From contig CM075102.1 of assembly GCA_037576195.1 (NCBI GenBank), positions 50,836,745 through 50,900,744 on the forward strand: a stretch of DNA of 64,000 bases, read 5' to 3'. The notes beneath the pieces were generated by a model, which was not told the origin of the DNA, made no database searches, and saw only the letters and a program-made list of their open reading frames with translations. The translations under genes were made by a program, and so were the position numbers. Shown here piece by piece: positions 23,001 to 35,553 of the stretch (positions are counted from its first letter, which is position 1; each line of letters starts with the position of its first letter). This stretch comes from Phytoseiulus persimilis (Eukaryota; Arthropoda; Arachnida; Mesostigmata; Phytoseiidae).

Positions 23001-26000
23001 GTTCATGTTTGATTAGAGCGTTAGCGCTCTCTGTTTATTTGTCCGGCGGAGTTTTGATCACACGTCGGAGTGTCGGTTTCCCAGCCATGTGCTTACGGAT
23101 CTCTAACCCAATCAGGAGAAATATCGCGTCGGTTCATCGAGTTTTTTCTCCGGAAAATGAGAAGGTTCTGGGATGACCTCTTCCATCGTCGAATTCATCT
23201 GCATCAAGCTTCCTATCCATGGGATATTGTTTTCAATTCCGCCTGCCCTTCGCTTTCGCTCTCAAGGCGTATCTATCTCCATTGATGGATGAATGATCCC
23301 CGATAGGAGAGAGCCGAGTAGACATGCGGTCTACCTGTTCGTGCCGTCCCCCGTGACTCGCAGCCGTTGTCCGTTACGCGGTGGGAATGTCCTCTCGAAC
23401 TGAAATCGTCCTCCAGAGCTGCAGCGTAGGGTCACCGTGACCGCCTCTCTGAGCACTGGCAAATGTTGGCGTTGTTTATGATGGTCGGGGCAGACCGTCG
23501 GACGTCGAAATGGCGTCACCTCGTCTGCAGCGGCAGCATCGGTTCGCATGCTATTTTTGTTCCGAGTCCTCGTCATCGGCCGCCATTGTGTACGGCGGCC
23601 CGTACTGAACCGGCTGACTGGCTGGCTAGAGAAACAGAGATTCAAGGCTGACGCGGGACAGTCGAATGAGCTGCCAGATCAGACGGCATCCCTTTCGCCG
23701 AAGTTCGGTTCATCGAGCTTTCCCATAATCCAGTTTTCGTACGCGTTGCACTACGGATTCAACGCTACGCGTCGAACGACAATACTCGTTCTCTTCGTCG
23801 ATCCTTCCTCGTGGGAGACAGTCCTCTCGAGCTGCGGTGGCTCCCTCACAGACGTTCTCTTCCCTGCTGAGCCTGTGGTGGTAGGATTCTGGGATATAAG
23901 TAGTTGTCAGTCGAGTCCGAAATCCGGGAAGCAACTTAGGCATTGGGGTGCCCCCCTTTGTGGAGCAAAGAGAATGTGGCGGAAAGACCGTGAAGGCTCC
24001 ACCAGACAAAAAGCTTCAGGGCGCTCGGAAGTTGAGCAGACGACCCGCTCGTGTTGTTCTGTGTATGAGTTTGACTCCTGATTCCCTGAGAAGCAGTCGG
24101 AGCTTGGTCGACGATCGAAGCCTTGCTCATTCTTTGCTGCTCGTTCATTTGGACTTTGTTGGGAGACTTCTCAGAGGACACGAGGCACCCAACGAGCCCG
24201 ATCACTCGATATGATACTAGTGGAGCCTGCTTTTCGGTTCTTACTCGGTACGCAAAAAACACGAAACTCCAAACCGTTGCTTCGGATAACGTTGACAATC
24301 GAATGAGAAAGAAGTACCACTACCTCATGCCAAGACCTGAGTTCAGCACCAATCGCGTTGAGGTGAATCTCGGCTTTCGAGTTCCCAGATAGTGGCGAAT
24401 TTCATGGGAGGCAGCTCTGTGTCTCAATGATCGGCTTTTGAGAACCAAAGAGGGACTCGCGAACCGTTTCCGAAACTTTTCGAATCTCTTTTTGGGCCAT
24501 GGAGCGTAGGTGCGAGTATCTGACGTGGTTATCACCGTTGAACTGGAGCATTGAGTTTCGCTGCTACGCATTCTAGCGCTGCACCCGATCGTCGTCGATC
24601 TCATTCATTTCCTATGAGTGCCAGCGCTGAGCCTAGGTCGGGCAGTAATTAAAAATATCTGGCCGAGAGGCCACGGCAGAAATCTGACACCCTCGGGCAC
24701 TGATTGCAGACCGAGGAAAGGACTTCGAAGAGAACCCTGGTGATCCCTTTGATATTTTCTCCGAGAAGGTTCACGAAGGCTTTACATGAACCTCCGTGTC
24801 GGAAGTGGTCACTTGGCAGATGAAGGTTCTTCGACTTCGAAATCCCGAGACAGGTCGTGACTGTTAGCGTCCCCCACAAGCGCCAGGACATATGCATCCT
24901 CAAACCCATCGCCTCGATGCTCCTGATCGTTCGCGGGCTGTTGAAAACTCCATGGGCCTGTTTTCGGTTCTGCGTTCGCAAGCTACCCGAGTCAACGTTG
25001 TTGTTCAACCTTCCCTGGAAATATGGCGGATTATGTTAGTTGGATGCAGTGATCTTTGTACGCGACTTTGGAAGTGCGTTAGAATTGCTTCGAGATATCG
25101 GCTCGAGATTACGAGAGAGTTCACACCTAGCGGCCTCTTCGAGTCAAGAGCTGTGAAAATGCTCACGACGGCTGTAACAAGGGCCGAGACTAACTATCTG
25201 TTCATCCATCCCCGTAGTCCACCCCTATGTTCATGGAACACGCGGAACCTACAACAGCAGTGGTTCGGTTGATAGTTGAACGAACACTTTGGAGCACAAA
25301 AATAATTTGGCGTTCCGTTCGCTTTCGCCAGCATGTCATCAAATATCCGAAATCTTGTTCTTGGATACGTAACGACGAGCAGTTGCGGGGAACATCTGCA
25401 GTACTACGTCAGCGAAGCCGAGATCGAGAGAGACCTCCCCCTCGAACCGTCGAAACACGAGGACGTTCCCATCCTGAACAATCCGTTCCAATTTCTTTCT
25501 GTTCAAACCAGCAGCTCAGTCCTAGCAAATGACTAGGGATGAATTAACGTGGCGACCAACTCGGTCGACTCCGAAAACACTCGAAAGTATTCTCCCCGTG
25601 CCGCAAACTCATCTTGGGCGGACTCAGACACACTGCAAAAACAGCAAGAAATAGCAAGCAGATTCTTGAGTAGAGAGCTGCTACCCATATAAATATAGAT
25701 TGCGCATTGAAGTCGAGCGCCGCGTGCTGCTCAGCTCTAACAGTTGGATGTTCCCTTCTTGCGAATGCTGACACTGCGACGAGACACCCTCTGCGACCAC
25801 TGGGATCACACCAAGTTATGTAGTGAGACTTTGATAATATAAAACCTTGCTTCTCCTTCCAGGAACGCGACCGCCAACGAAATCGTAGAAATAGAGCCCG
25901 AGTTGTGGTTACACACGCCGCACCTGAAATTCATGTGAGTTAGATATCCAGACCTCTCGCATTCACTGAATGGTTCAGCCCATCGAACTCAGAATTCTTC

Positions 26001-29000
26001 CAAGGAGCGATATCCTCCGGAACTTGGCGTTTGTTCTCCTCCCAGCGAATGGAAGATCCGCTATCAGGCTTATATCTGCCGAGATACAGAAGAAAAGAGG
26101 AAGTTCCCAGTAGGAGGCTTGCTCTGCCGTGTCCTGCTTCATTCCAGATCCCGATCGCTCCTCTAATCCGATACTATTTTTACAGCCGCTTGTCCAACAA
26201 CTCCCTCGTGTCTTTGCCCGAGGGTCTCCATCGGCTCAACGAGCTAGAAGAGTTGATTCTGAATAATAACGAGATCTCACTTCCGTCGACGCTCAATGTT
26301 TCTGAGCCATCCGAGCATCCCCTCCCTCACTCATTGATTCTGCTAGACTTGAGCGCAAACCGCATCGAGGCATTCGATTCCTCTTGGTTCGGCCATCTTA
26401 GTCGCTTGCAAACTCTGAACTTGCAACGGAACCGTATCGATGTCTTGGAACGAGGCAGCCTGGACAACCTCACCTCGCTGAGAAATCTCAATCTCAGCAG
26501 GAACAGGTTGGGAAAGCTGCCGAGAGAACTGTTCAGGAAAGAAAACGTTCAGCTTCGAAGACTGTGAGTTGGGTTGCGAGCCTTGCGCGTCCTTTGTTTC
26601 GCTCCATACTCCGAACTCCAATCGCCGAAAAGAAACGATTCTGATCACTCATTCCGCCTTTGCGTTTCCAGCGACTTGAGTCGGAACCAGTTGACTGTCA
26701 TCGAAGGACTGACATTCCAAAATTTCAAGAAACTCGAGGTCCTCAACCTGCGGAAAAATAGGATTTCAGTGCTCTCAGACGGAGCATTCTACGGCCTCGA
26801 CAACATTCAGCAGCTCCATCTATCAAACAACCTGATCACGGTGTTCGATCGGAGCTGGCTCTACGGCCTGAAAGCACTGCGCCAGCTGTTCGTGCAGAAC
26901 AATTCGGTGATCCAGATTAGTCCGTCTTCTTTCGACTACTGCGAATCTCTCCAGGAACTCAATTTGGAGTACAACAATATCGAATCGATCCAACAACAGT
27001 CGTTCGCCAACCTGAACACGATCCAAGTCATCAATCTCAGTCACAACAACATCAGCTTCATCGAGGAGTTCTCGTTCAAGGGACTGCAAACACTGCAGAC
27101 CCTCGACCTTAGTCACAATGATCTTACGTGGGCCATCGAAGACACGAAATCGCCTTTCCAGGGCCTGAACAGGCTCACGCGCCTCGGCTTGGCGAACAAT
27201 TCCATTCAAGCATTGCCAGCCAAGGCGTTCGCGGGCTTGTCGAAGGTCCAAACGCTTGATCTTGATCTCAATCCATTATCAACAATTAGCAAGGATGCTT
27301 TCAGTTTGCTCAAAAAGATCTCTAGCCTGCAACTCAATTCGAGTGAGCTGCTGTGCGACTGTAGTCTGAGCTGGCTGCCTGGGTGGCTGAAGTCGAACCG
27401 ACTCGAGAAACAAGTTCATGCAACTTGTGGTTTCCCAGTCGAACTCAGAGGGAAATCCATATTCTCACTCGAAGGTGAAAAGTGGACTTGCGGAGTGCTG
27501 TCGACCCCAGTCATTCTCGAATCGCCACCAGGTTTGGTGGCTCTGAAAGGACACAACGTTAGTCTGTTGTGCAAAGCTACAATGAACACGACAGTCGATG
27601 CCTCGGTGATTCACTTCGATTGGAGAAGGAATCTCCACATAATTAAAGACAAACTTCTAGTCGAAAACTTCGCCACAACCGATGAACACAACCGAACCGT
27701 TTTCACCTCAAAACTCTACCTGAGGAACGTGCAGGACGAGGACGAAGGCAGATATCAGTGCATCGCCCGCAATAGATTCGGATCCTCATACTCAAACAAG
27801 TGCCGGGTCCTGGTGCACGTTTTTCCGGTGTTCACCAAAACGCCGCCGCCTCGGATCAGTGGCGTGGCAGGAGAGAGCGTGGTGTTAGAGTGCACGGCGA
27901 CAGGTCAACCAAAACCGGTTATATCTTGGAAGAAGGATGGCGGAGACGATTTCCCGGCGGCCCGTGAACGACGAATGCAACTGATGAAAAGTGACGTTGT
28001 CTTCTACATTGAGAAGCTGAAACCAGTTGATCAAGGGGTCTACACCTGTACCGCTAACAATTCGGCCGGACTCGTGCGGACCAACGTCACATTATCAGTT
28101 CAAGGTGAGCCAATATCTCACTCGAGTTGAATCGCTCGTCATGAGCAGCGACGATGCTCTCCGTTGGTCGCATACTCGAACTCCCAAACCTCTAGAGCGC
28201 TCCGGGTTTCTCGGATCCCGCTCGAATCACCGGCGATTCACTAAACTTGAGCCCCTTTGCAGAGGCCCCTCAAATACTTCGTCCGCTGCCGCCGAAAGAC
28301 GTTCGTGAAGGCGATACGGCCGTTCTAGAATGTCTTTCTGATGGGATCACCACTACTCCTCGACGTCGGTGGTACAAAGATAGACTGCCCCTGGAAGAAA
28401 CGAGTCGGCACATATTCGCTAGAGACCAAGCAGTTTTACTCATCAGACTCGCCAGTCCGAAAGACTCAGGAATATATGCGTGTGAAATCACAAACGATAC
28501 AGGCACGCAGCGTGAGGTCTCTCTACTCAAGGTGATACCGTCGGAACCCCCCACAAATTCCCTGTGGCCTTTAGATGAACTCAGCACGCTTCAAATCGTC
28601 ATCCTCGGTGAGTTTGTCCTGCGCAACATCCTATCTCTCCGTTCCCTCGATTCAAACATTATGTTCTCGAATGCTCCTCGTCGAGCGGTCTCTCGACTGC
28701 AACACTGACAAATTCATTCTGTTCTCAGCAGTGTTTCTCTGCGGGGTGATCACTTCGCTCCTTTGGGTGGCGTGTTTGCTGGCTACTCGAAAATTCAAGA
28801 GCCCTATTCTCACCGAATACTCATCGACAAGCGCTCCCCCCAACAACCGGTTCTCTACCGGCGTCACTCAGTCGGTGTACGGGGGGAATTGTTCTGCGGA
28901 AGATGACGACGAGGAGGAGGAAGATAGTGTTTCAGCCGCAGGCGAGGTGCACGGTGTCAGTACGCGCCTTCTCGTGGACGACAGCACAAGAACTGTCATC

Positions 29001-30053
29001 AACATGGCATCAGGTCGAGCTTACTTCATGAAAGAAGACTTAGCAGACGACGATGAGGGTATTTCTTCGGGCGGATCAAGCTCTACGTCTCACCATGCAA
29101 CGCCTGCACATATTGCGGCCTCAGCGGCGGCAGCTGCTGGGCATCGAGTGAGTACCTTTCAGCCCGATCCGCCCGGCCACTCACGCCGAAGCTCGAGCAG
29201 TTTGGCTAGCGTCGAGGTTCATCCCGGGCCTCCCGCCTCAAACAGCTCTGAAGCGCCTTCGCCCAAGCCAGCTCTCCCCCGCAAACCTCCCCATCTTGCT
29301 AATCAAGTGATACTGAAACGGCAACAGCGAGATAGCTGCGGAGGATTGGACGCGGAGGATCCCGAGCTCATTGAGATCTCGCGGAGATGTCAAAGAAGCC
29401 TCTCGCAGAGGAGCATCAACGGCCAGCTGAGGAAGTCGACAGTAACAACACCCAGCCGGCTGCATCTCGACGTCAACTCCTACATGGATTCTCCGGATCT
29501 GGTCCTTGGCGGAAACAGCGTGACCAGCACTGCGACCATCCGTCGGACCCCGGGTCCGCGGTCGCCCTCTCCGAACACAGTCGTTCCAGTTCCTCCACCG
29601 TGCATCCCCGGTCCGTTCTGTTACGAGAGCGGGCCCGAAGGCGGACCGAAAAGTCGTCCTGCCACCCCGAAAAGGACTTCGACACTTGAGCCTTCGGACG
29701 ATCAGAGGAACCTCAAGCCATTCAGCTACGGCAATCCTTTCGAAAGCAAGGTCTCAAGGAAAAGTCCGATCGGAGGCGACGCAGAAGACGTCCCGAAAAC
29801 TTCTACACCTAAGAGAAACTTGAATCTTCTGATCGAGACCGCTGAACGGCCCAAAGTCAACGGTGAGCAACAAACTCAGCAAGCGCCGCCGCCTCCAAAT
29901 CACAACTCAGACATCGATAGTGAAAGCAAAGGTCCACCCAAAAGGGCGCCACCGCCACCTCCCCCTCCACCGCCGCCTCCTCCCCCACCGCCAAGCCAAT
30001 CTAGTCAGTTCCTTACACCGTCGCCTTCCGCGAGTACCCCAGTAATTGTTTAG
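17063..30053 (+). CDS. LRIG: LRIG family receptor: leucine-rich repeats and Ig domains (7 exons, 1,274 aa)
   Basis: Single-pass surface protein that restrains growth-factor receptor signalling in vertebrates. Exons: 17063-17262, 21628-21699, 25863-25934, 26186-26563, 26672-28104, 28263-28607, 28729-30053; the total is a multiple of three and all junctions agree in phase. Order: signal peptide (1-30), cysteine LRRNT (CPALCTC...), about 15 LRRs, LRRCT (LLCDCSLSWLPGWL), three Ig domains (about 525-815), membrane span (VFLCGVITSLLWVACLLATR) and a long acidic/Ser/Pro tail with 15 consecutive prolines near the end. The Ig2 block SWKKDGGDDFPAARERRM closely matches LRIG proteins, separating it from other LRR-Ig families such as Kekkon. 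The first two internal exons are each exactly 72 nt, one LRR, phase 2, and too short to show as open frames. Introns 1 and 2 exceed 4 kb. Confidence 0.94.
17263..21627 (+). other. LRIG intron 1 (4.4 kb)
   Basis: Starts GTGAGT after 17262 and ends TTCTTGCAG before 21628. Contains a 4-nt-periodic stretch of TCGC units (18533-18565), a palindromic CRE-like TGACGTCA (19575-19582), a TATATAAGG (17764-17772) and a weak tRNA-like patch around 17560-17630. Its size suggests regulatory content, but no transcribed element can be proved. Confidence 0.6.
21700..25862 (+). other. LRIG intron 2 (4.2 kb)
   Basis: Starts GTGAGTATG after 21699 and ends TTCTCCTTCCAG before 25863. It holds one antisense open frame with a signal-peptide-like start (listed separately) and a 67-codon plus-strand open frame at 25333-25536 of unknown meaning. 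Confidence 0.6.
22353..22826 (-). CDS. Candidate nested ORF, 157 aa, signal-peptide-like N-terminus
   Basis: Uninterrupted minus-strand frame from an ATG at 22826 to a stop at 22353, lying antisense inside LRIG intron 2. The first 28 residues (MSLCWYILLLSIPLLFLGDV and following) are strongly hydrophobic and end in small residues, like a secretory signal. The rest has a basic cluster (KCRKRRRFERR) and only a few cysteines. I recognise no family. The length is near what chance allows in 64 kb, so this is a candidate only. Confidence 0.2.
   Translation of the reverse strand: MSLCWYILLLSIPLLFLGDVVVIIAAPPPWSIELLELESASWSNDISTEFPLILTLLPDVEKCRKRRRFERRSLSPEHIMIIERTLDAQLVVHLFSCVRYDVLGSRTERSHNSSNPMRSQKARRTTEFTARRSRHRLGKSSVVDSINPCGLDISWGE
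28723..28732 (+). promoter_or_regulatory. NAGNAG tandem splice acceptor before LRIG exon 7
   Basis: The acceptor reads TCTCAGCAG, giving two usable AGs (28727-28728 and 28730-28731). Using the second drops one residue (an alanine codon merges with the next) at the edge of the membrane span, leaving the frame intact. Confidence 0.55.
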
Positions 30054-31340
30054 CTGTTGTTTGTCAACGAGGGCAAGTGACTTTGTTATGCAATGTTATC
30101 CGGTTGAAGACTCCGGTGTCTTTCATGGGAAAATGAAAGAAATCCTAGAGTGTAGCAGCGACCGGCGGGCTGAGATATCGAGGATCGATCGATCGCTCGA
30201 TCTGTTTGAGACGTTTCACGAGCATAGCCCTAACTAATTATTGTTATCATTTCTTTGAAGAGGAGTGCTCCGTTGTTCGGAGACCCCCCTGCGCGTTGGA
30301 GGGCCGATTGAGGCCTGACATTCGATGTATATACGATTGATGATATCACTAGTTAGCAACATCAGCGGAGGATTCTGCGATCGCCTCTGCGCCGAGACCT
30401 CTGCGTCGAGCCTTCTCTTCCCCACGTTATGGAGAGAGGGACTGTCCATCGATCGGAACTCAACGATGTGCAGCCTGCACAGCAACGTATTGGGCAACCC
30501 GGTCAGTAAGTTTGTTTCATATTCGGTTGAATTCCCGCGAACAGAATCTCGGTCCTCTCGCAGCAAGCTGACCGAGTCCCGAGTGTGCGGCTCTCCACGA
30601 TGAATTTGAGTTCTGGGCAAAGACGAACATTCGATCTCAATCCACGATGAATTAATGAGCAGCACTGGCCACGATGCTGGTGTCGCTCAGCCAGAAGAGA
30701 GAAGTACAGATGATAACGAGCAAAGAACCGCAAATAATTATAATAATATAAATTCTGGAATTCACGACAAAGGCTGGCGCTTAGCGAATCCTCGCGGTAT
30801 TTTTTTGTTGTTGTGTCCAACGTGGCCTCGTATCTCCCTCATCATCGTTTCCCCAACCTCACCTGCTCTGCCATCCTCTCGTACCTGATTGCACAGCATC
30901 GGTGTGTGCATCGAGCAAGAGCGAATCCTACCATACTCGCAAACATCAATTGAAATTGATCGACTCATATCAGTGCTCACGTAGGTTCGTCATTGGCCCT
31001 TTCGTTCATTTCATTCGCGGTTCGGGAGTACCATGAATCCCGTGCGGCGAGCGGGCGAAACCAAATTACGCACGAGACCGGCTCCATCGAGATGGTTCTT
31101 AGGAAGAATCTCATCTCTAGGAAGCGGGTTATTGGTCTTGATTGATTATGGACACCGACGGCTGCATGTAATTTTTCCTTGGGCATATCTCAGTCAGTGG
31201 AGAGCGTCAGGCCGTGAGACGATCACACATCCTCGCGCGATTCTACTTGGTTTGTGCGTATAGTTGTATAATAGATTGTAAATAAATTGCAGATTATTTA
31301 TGTGCCATACGAAGATCAATAATGCGAATAAATTAACTAA
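30054..31340 (+). other. Probable 3' UTR of LRIG with polyadenylation signals
   Basis: The sequence after the LRIG stop has no recognised gene. AATAAA occurs at 31281-31286 and again at 31327-31332, in an AT-rich patch (31255-31345), giving a plausible 1.2-1.3 kb 3' UTR. Confidence 0.45.
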
Positions 31341-31822
31341 GTTATAACCAGCCTGATTCGAACGTCCACTCCTTGCTAGCCAGACTTGCGAACGGGAACC
31401 AGAACGGGGAGGGAGACAAAGTCGATAGTAAATTTATCCAGTGAGCTTCAGACCGATCTCGAGACATCTACAAGTTCGCTCTCACTGGCAAGAAGGTATT
31501 GCAATCTACGATGTATCACCGTCTGCCGCCGGGCCTTTCGGGAACACCGATTTCGCCTCAATAGGCCGTTTTTTTGCAATCTTCTGTTACCGGCGTGCAA
31601 TGCTTGCCTCAAGTTCTGAATCCTGAATCATCCCGAATTCCATGCTGCGCATTTTCCTTCAACTTCGGGGAATTGCTGGATGACTGGTCTAGTTCCTTGC
31701 AGCAGTTTGCTGCCACGGAAAATCTACTCGCAAAACAGCATTGCGGAGGGGTTGCGGTTCGAGGAGCCAGATCGTGGAAGTGTTTACTCGGATCGAGCTC
31801 GGAATTATGGCCTGGATGTACC

Positions 31823-32167
31823 TCATATCAGCTGAGAGGCCCTGTCCGTGCGAGACTCCCTTCTCCAGTCGCGATTCGCTCTGTAGAAGAACTCTGAGAT
31901 AGTTCGGATTCTCTCGGCATCGCGCTCGAGCCATGGTGGAGAATTTGAGATTTCTATCGTTCTGATGACGATGTGCGCGAGGTCAATCGTCTCATCAGAA
32001 GCTAATTCCAATCTCTCCGCATCCTGAATCACGGAAGCGCCACCTGCAGCGCTGGTATCGCTGAAGTTCTTCTTCACATTTCGCACGTCGTGGAAAACAT
32101 ACGCGCACACGTCGTGTAACGAATGCCACTTCCCGCGGTGCGCTGCGACGACCATCACGAAAGTCAT
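31823..32167 (-). CDS. Candidate ORF or exon, 114 aa, unknown
   Basis: Minus-strand open frame from ATG 32167 to TGA at 31823. The composition is protein-like (balanced, few rare residues; e.g. ELASDETIDLAHIVIRTIEI), and the frame is longer than its neighbours. No family recognised and no splice partners found. It could be a single exon of a gene between LRIG and DDX6 or a chance frame. Confidence 0.22.
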   Translation of the reverse strand: MTFVMVVAAHRGKWHSLHDVCAYVFHDVRNVKKNFSDTSAAGGASVIQDAERLELASDETIDLAHIVIRTIEISNSPPWLERDAERIRTISEFFYRANRDWRRESRTDRASQLI

Positions 32168-32794
32168 TTGCCTACGAGCTCTCGCGTGTTACACAGCCAG
32201 AAGGGTAAGTGTCTGAAGTATCAAGCATTGATCGAGGGCCGAATTTTCCCGTTAAGCGGATGATCGTCGAGTCCTCTGCTCGAAGGTGTCACGACGCTAA
32301 AAAAACCACCAGGGACAAATATTTACGCGGAAACGGGCGGACATCGAATCCATCGCTCTGACCACGTGGTTATAGATCAGTGCTCAGTGGCTCCTGGCAT
32401 CGGAGAACGCAGATTTGAGAACCCGCAGGAACGTGAATCCTCCTCGTTCGATCGTGCCGGAACCGATCATCTGAAGATCTTTGATTTCCTTCCAGAATTT
32501 ATTTAAAACGAATTCGCTTGTTCACAAGATTGTGCACCAGCGGCCTTCAATCTACCTCGAAAGTGAGTGCAACGTCATCCGATTCGAGGCGTATCGTCGT
32601 GGCGAACCCATTTATCTTTTCGTATTGCGCACACAGAGCACACAAGTGCGGGAAGTAACTCTTCAGAAACTTGGATTCGCCCTTATCCTGACCTTGTCAA
32701 GGATCGAGACTCGACGCCGCCAATTACTGAAAATGACGCTCTGCGTCTCTCATCCCTGCGAAAATGAGTCCTTCAAGCATTCATGCTTTTCCAG

Positions 32795-34193
32795 ATGACC
32801 TGCGCTGTAGCTGACGATTGGAAAACTGGACTCAAGCCACCGGTAAAGGATCTCCGTCCTAGGACTAGTGATGTCACCCAAACGAAGGGGAACTCCTACC
32901 AAGATTTCTTGCTCAAGCGCGAGATCCTGAAGGGCGCCTATGAGATCGGTTGGGAAGAGCCTTCGCCCATCCAGGAAGACACAATCCCTCTATCTCTGAT
33001 GGGCAGGGACATCATCGCGAGAGCGAAGAACGGAACCGGGAAAACCGGCGCATTTTGTCTCCCAGTTCTCTCGAAAATCGATCCCTCAATCGAACACCCG
33101 CAAGCTCTCATCCTAGTGCCTACCAGAGAGTTGGCAATGCAGACATCCCACACGTGCACACAGCTAGCCAAGCACACAACGATCAAGGTGGGTTTCCATT
33201 GAGACATCTGAATCATGCGGTTTCGTGATCGATGGAGGGAGGCTTTTTTTTTAGTAATCTCCGGCTGCAGAAACTTTTTCTCCCGATTCAAACGTGTGCG
33301 ATACGTTCCAGGTTAGTCTCTTGATGGGAGGCAGCCAAATGCGCGAAGATGTTCGATCCGTTCTCCACGGAGCCCAGCTACTCGTCGCCACTCCTGGTCG
33401 TGCTTTGGATATTCTCTGCAACGAGAACATCAAAATCGACAACATCAAGATGCTCGTCCTCGACGAGGCTGACAAACTTCTTTCGGCCGGCTTCCTCATG
33501 ATCGTAGAGGAATTGATGGGGCTCCTACCGCCAGACAAGCAAACCTTGCTGTTCTCTGCCACTTTCCCCGCGGAGGTGAAGAGCTTTGTTGACAAGTATC
33601 TTAAAGAGCCGATGCACGTGAACACCATGAACGAGCTCACTTTGAAAGGAGTCACTCAGTACTACGCCTTCGTCACTGAGAGCAAGAAAGTCCACTGCCT
33701 GAACACCCTGTTCTCTCGCCTTTGTATCAATCAAGCCATCATTTTCTGTAACTCGACGCAGAGAGTTGAGCTCCTGGCGAAAAAGATCACCGATCTCGGC
33801 TACTCGTGCTTCTACATCCATTCGAAGATGCAACAGCAGCATCGCAATCGCGTGTTCCATGATTTCCGCCAGGGAGTATGTAGAAATCTCGTCGGCACAG
33901 ATCTGGTCACTCGAGGAATCGATGTTCAAGGCGTCAATGTCGTGATCAATTTCGATTTCCCGAGCCGCTCCGAATCCTACCTGCACAGGATTGGTCGCTC
34001 TGGTCGCTACGGACACTTGGGTCTCGCCATAAACCTCATCACCGAAGACGACAGACACAACATGGCAGTTGTCGAACGCGAACTCAACACGCAGATCCTC
34101 CCGATCCCGAAGAGCATCGATCCGAGCCTTTACGTCGCCGAGGCTCAGATCAGCGAGAAGCAAAGCGAGGACAAGGAGAAGAAGGAAGAATAA
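32795..34193 (+). CDS. DDX6: DEAD-box RNA helicase DDX6/Me31B (2 exons, 424 aa)
   Basis: Cytoplasmic helicase of P-bodies, acting in mRNA decapping and translational repression. Exons 32795-33187 and 33312-34193, phase 0, with a 124-bp intron. Begins almost at the family core ([15 protein letters not shown]); metazoan relatives usually have 50-95 more residues here. A strong acceptor (CTTTTCCAG) abuts the ATG, so a 5' UTR intron or an unseen coding exon is possible. Motifs: Q motif (PSPIQ, 56-60), I (AKNGTGKTG, 77-85), Ia (PTREL), II (DEAD, 182-185), III (SAT, 213-215), VI (HRIGRSGR, 355-362). The C-terminal RecA domain is near-identical to known DDX6 ([42 protein letters not shown]), while the N-terminal RecA domain between 132 and 240 is much less alike. 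It ends in an acidic/Lys tail. AATAAA at 34742-34747 could end the transcript. Confidence 0.93.
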
Positions 34194-35553
34194 TTGAATG
34201 CAAGATTTCCTCGATCACCCGTAACTCTTACCACTCCCGAGTGTCCCCATCTAAAGAAAACCACAATCGTAGTCGAGAATCCAAAAATGTTGAGCATACG
34301 GCTGCGCAAATTTTGTTTGTCGCAGCCACTTCTGGCGTTCCGTCTGATCAGAATCGCTGTTTTTGAGCAAGAAAGGACCGTCAGGTATAGAAAAACCATT
34401 AGTCGAAACTTGAGTCTGTGCGCTTGGTCCTGGTAAGCGCATCTTCAACGCAGAACTAGTCCTGGGAAATCATCTGAGAACTGCTGCCTCGTCTATGAAG
34501 CGTTGTTTGTTTTTGGCATAGGATCTCTCTTGCGTCATCTGGACATCGTCAGTAACCTCATGATCGCCACTATCTTTCGATGATCTATGAGTTATCAGAT
34601 GCCTTGTTAGTTTTGATTCCTACAGTTCATTGCCTCTTCTTCTATGACATCCAGCGACTATGTTTACCTTAACAAGCGCAAAAACTTAGTTTTCCGTCCA
34701 CAAACATCCTAGAGGGTTTGCCGATAACCAAGGCTGATAAGAATAAAAAAGCTTGCCTCTGATAATGATGTCAATTTTGTTTCCGTTCGATTCGAGCCTA
34801 GCAATCAATTACTCCTGTCCTGCCGGAGTCAAACCGCTCTCCAAACGGATTTCAACGAAACATGCCTCTTGAATCTCAACGGGGATTTTCTCTCTCGCTT
34901 TGGCTCGAAAATCACTGCTATCGAATCAGAGTGTCCTGTTCTCATGTTCTGTATCTGGATTCGGTTTCGATGATCGTCACATAACCATGCGTTAGGAATA
35001 AAGTCAAAATAACAAGATTAGAAACAGTTGTGGGTTTCCTCAAGTATCTCGGCCGGCTTTTATTTTGTAGTTTCGAGCGAAGCGGGAAGTTCTTCTTCTT
35101 CCCTACGCAGCGTGAGGCGAGAGTCAAACAATCTTCGAAATCCTGTATGGCGGCATCGTCGTGAATGAAAGTTTCAGAAGTGATGAAGTGTCCGCATATC
35201 CTTGCCGATATTTCAATTAGGTGGGTTGAAGGCCCACGGAGCTGAGTTGATCCGTTCCGTGTGCTCATGAATGCAGAAAAAATCGTCCAAGTTCCGGGCT
35301 TATCATTCCGACTTTCAGCTCATTCGTTCCATAATATCCCAAGAAAAACAATGTATTCGGAGCTATTCCGACCAACAGAAGAAAAAAAATTCCTATAGTG
35401 GGTAACAATCAAAAGCATAACGGGGTCGCAAGGTGATCCAAGCTAGGAACGGAAATCAATAGCGAACACGAGATGGTCTCAACAATGATCACTGCTCGTG
35501 AAGCTACCCAAATGAGAGTTTTACACATGAGAGTTCTCCCTGATGATCATTTA
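34194..35553. other. Intergenic between convergent DDX6 and ZSWIM3-like genes
   Basis: Contains the likely DDX6 3' UTR (AATAAA at 34742-34747) and, on the minus strand, an AATAAA (TTTATT at 35058-35063) about 490 nt beyond the ZSWIM3-like stop. No gene recognised. Confidence 0.5.

Noticed and set aside
32290-32400. Possible minus-strand tRNA relic (GGATTCGATGTCC)
   Set aside because: B box is interrupted and no cloverleaf can be folded.
33525-34163. 212-codon minus-strand open frame
   Set aside because: Exact antisense shadow of the DDX6 second exon.
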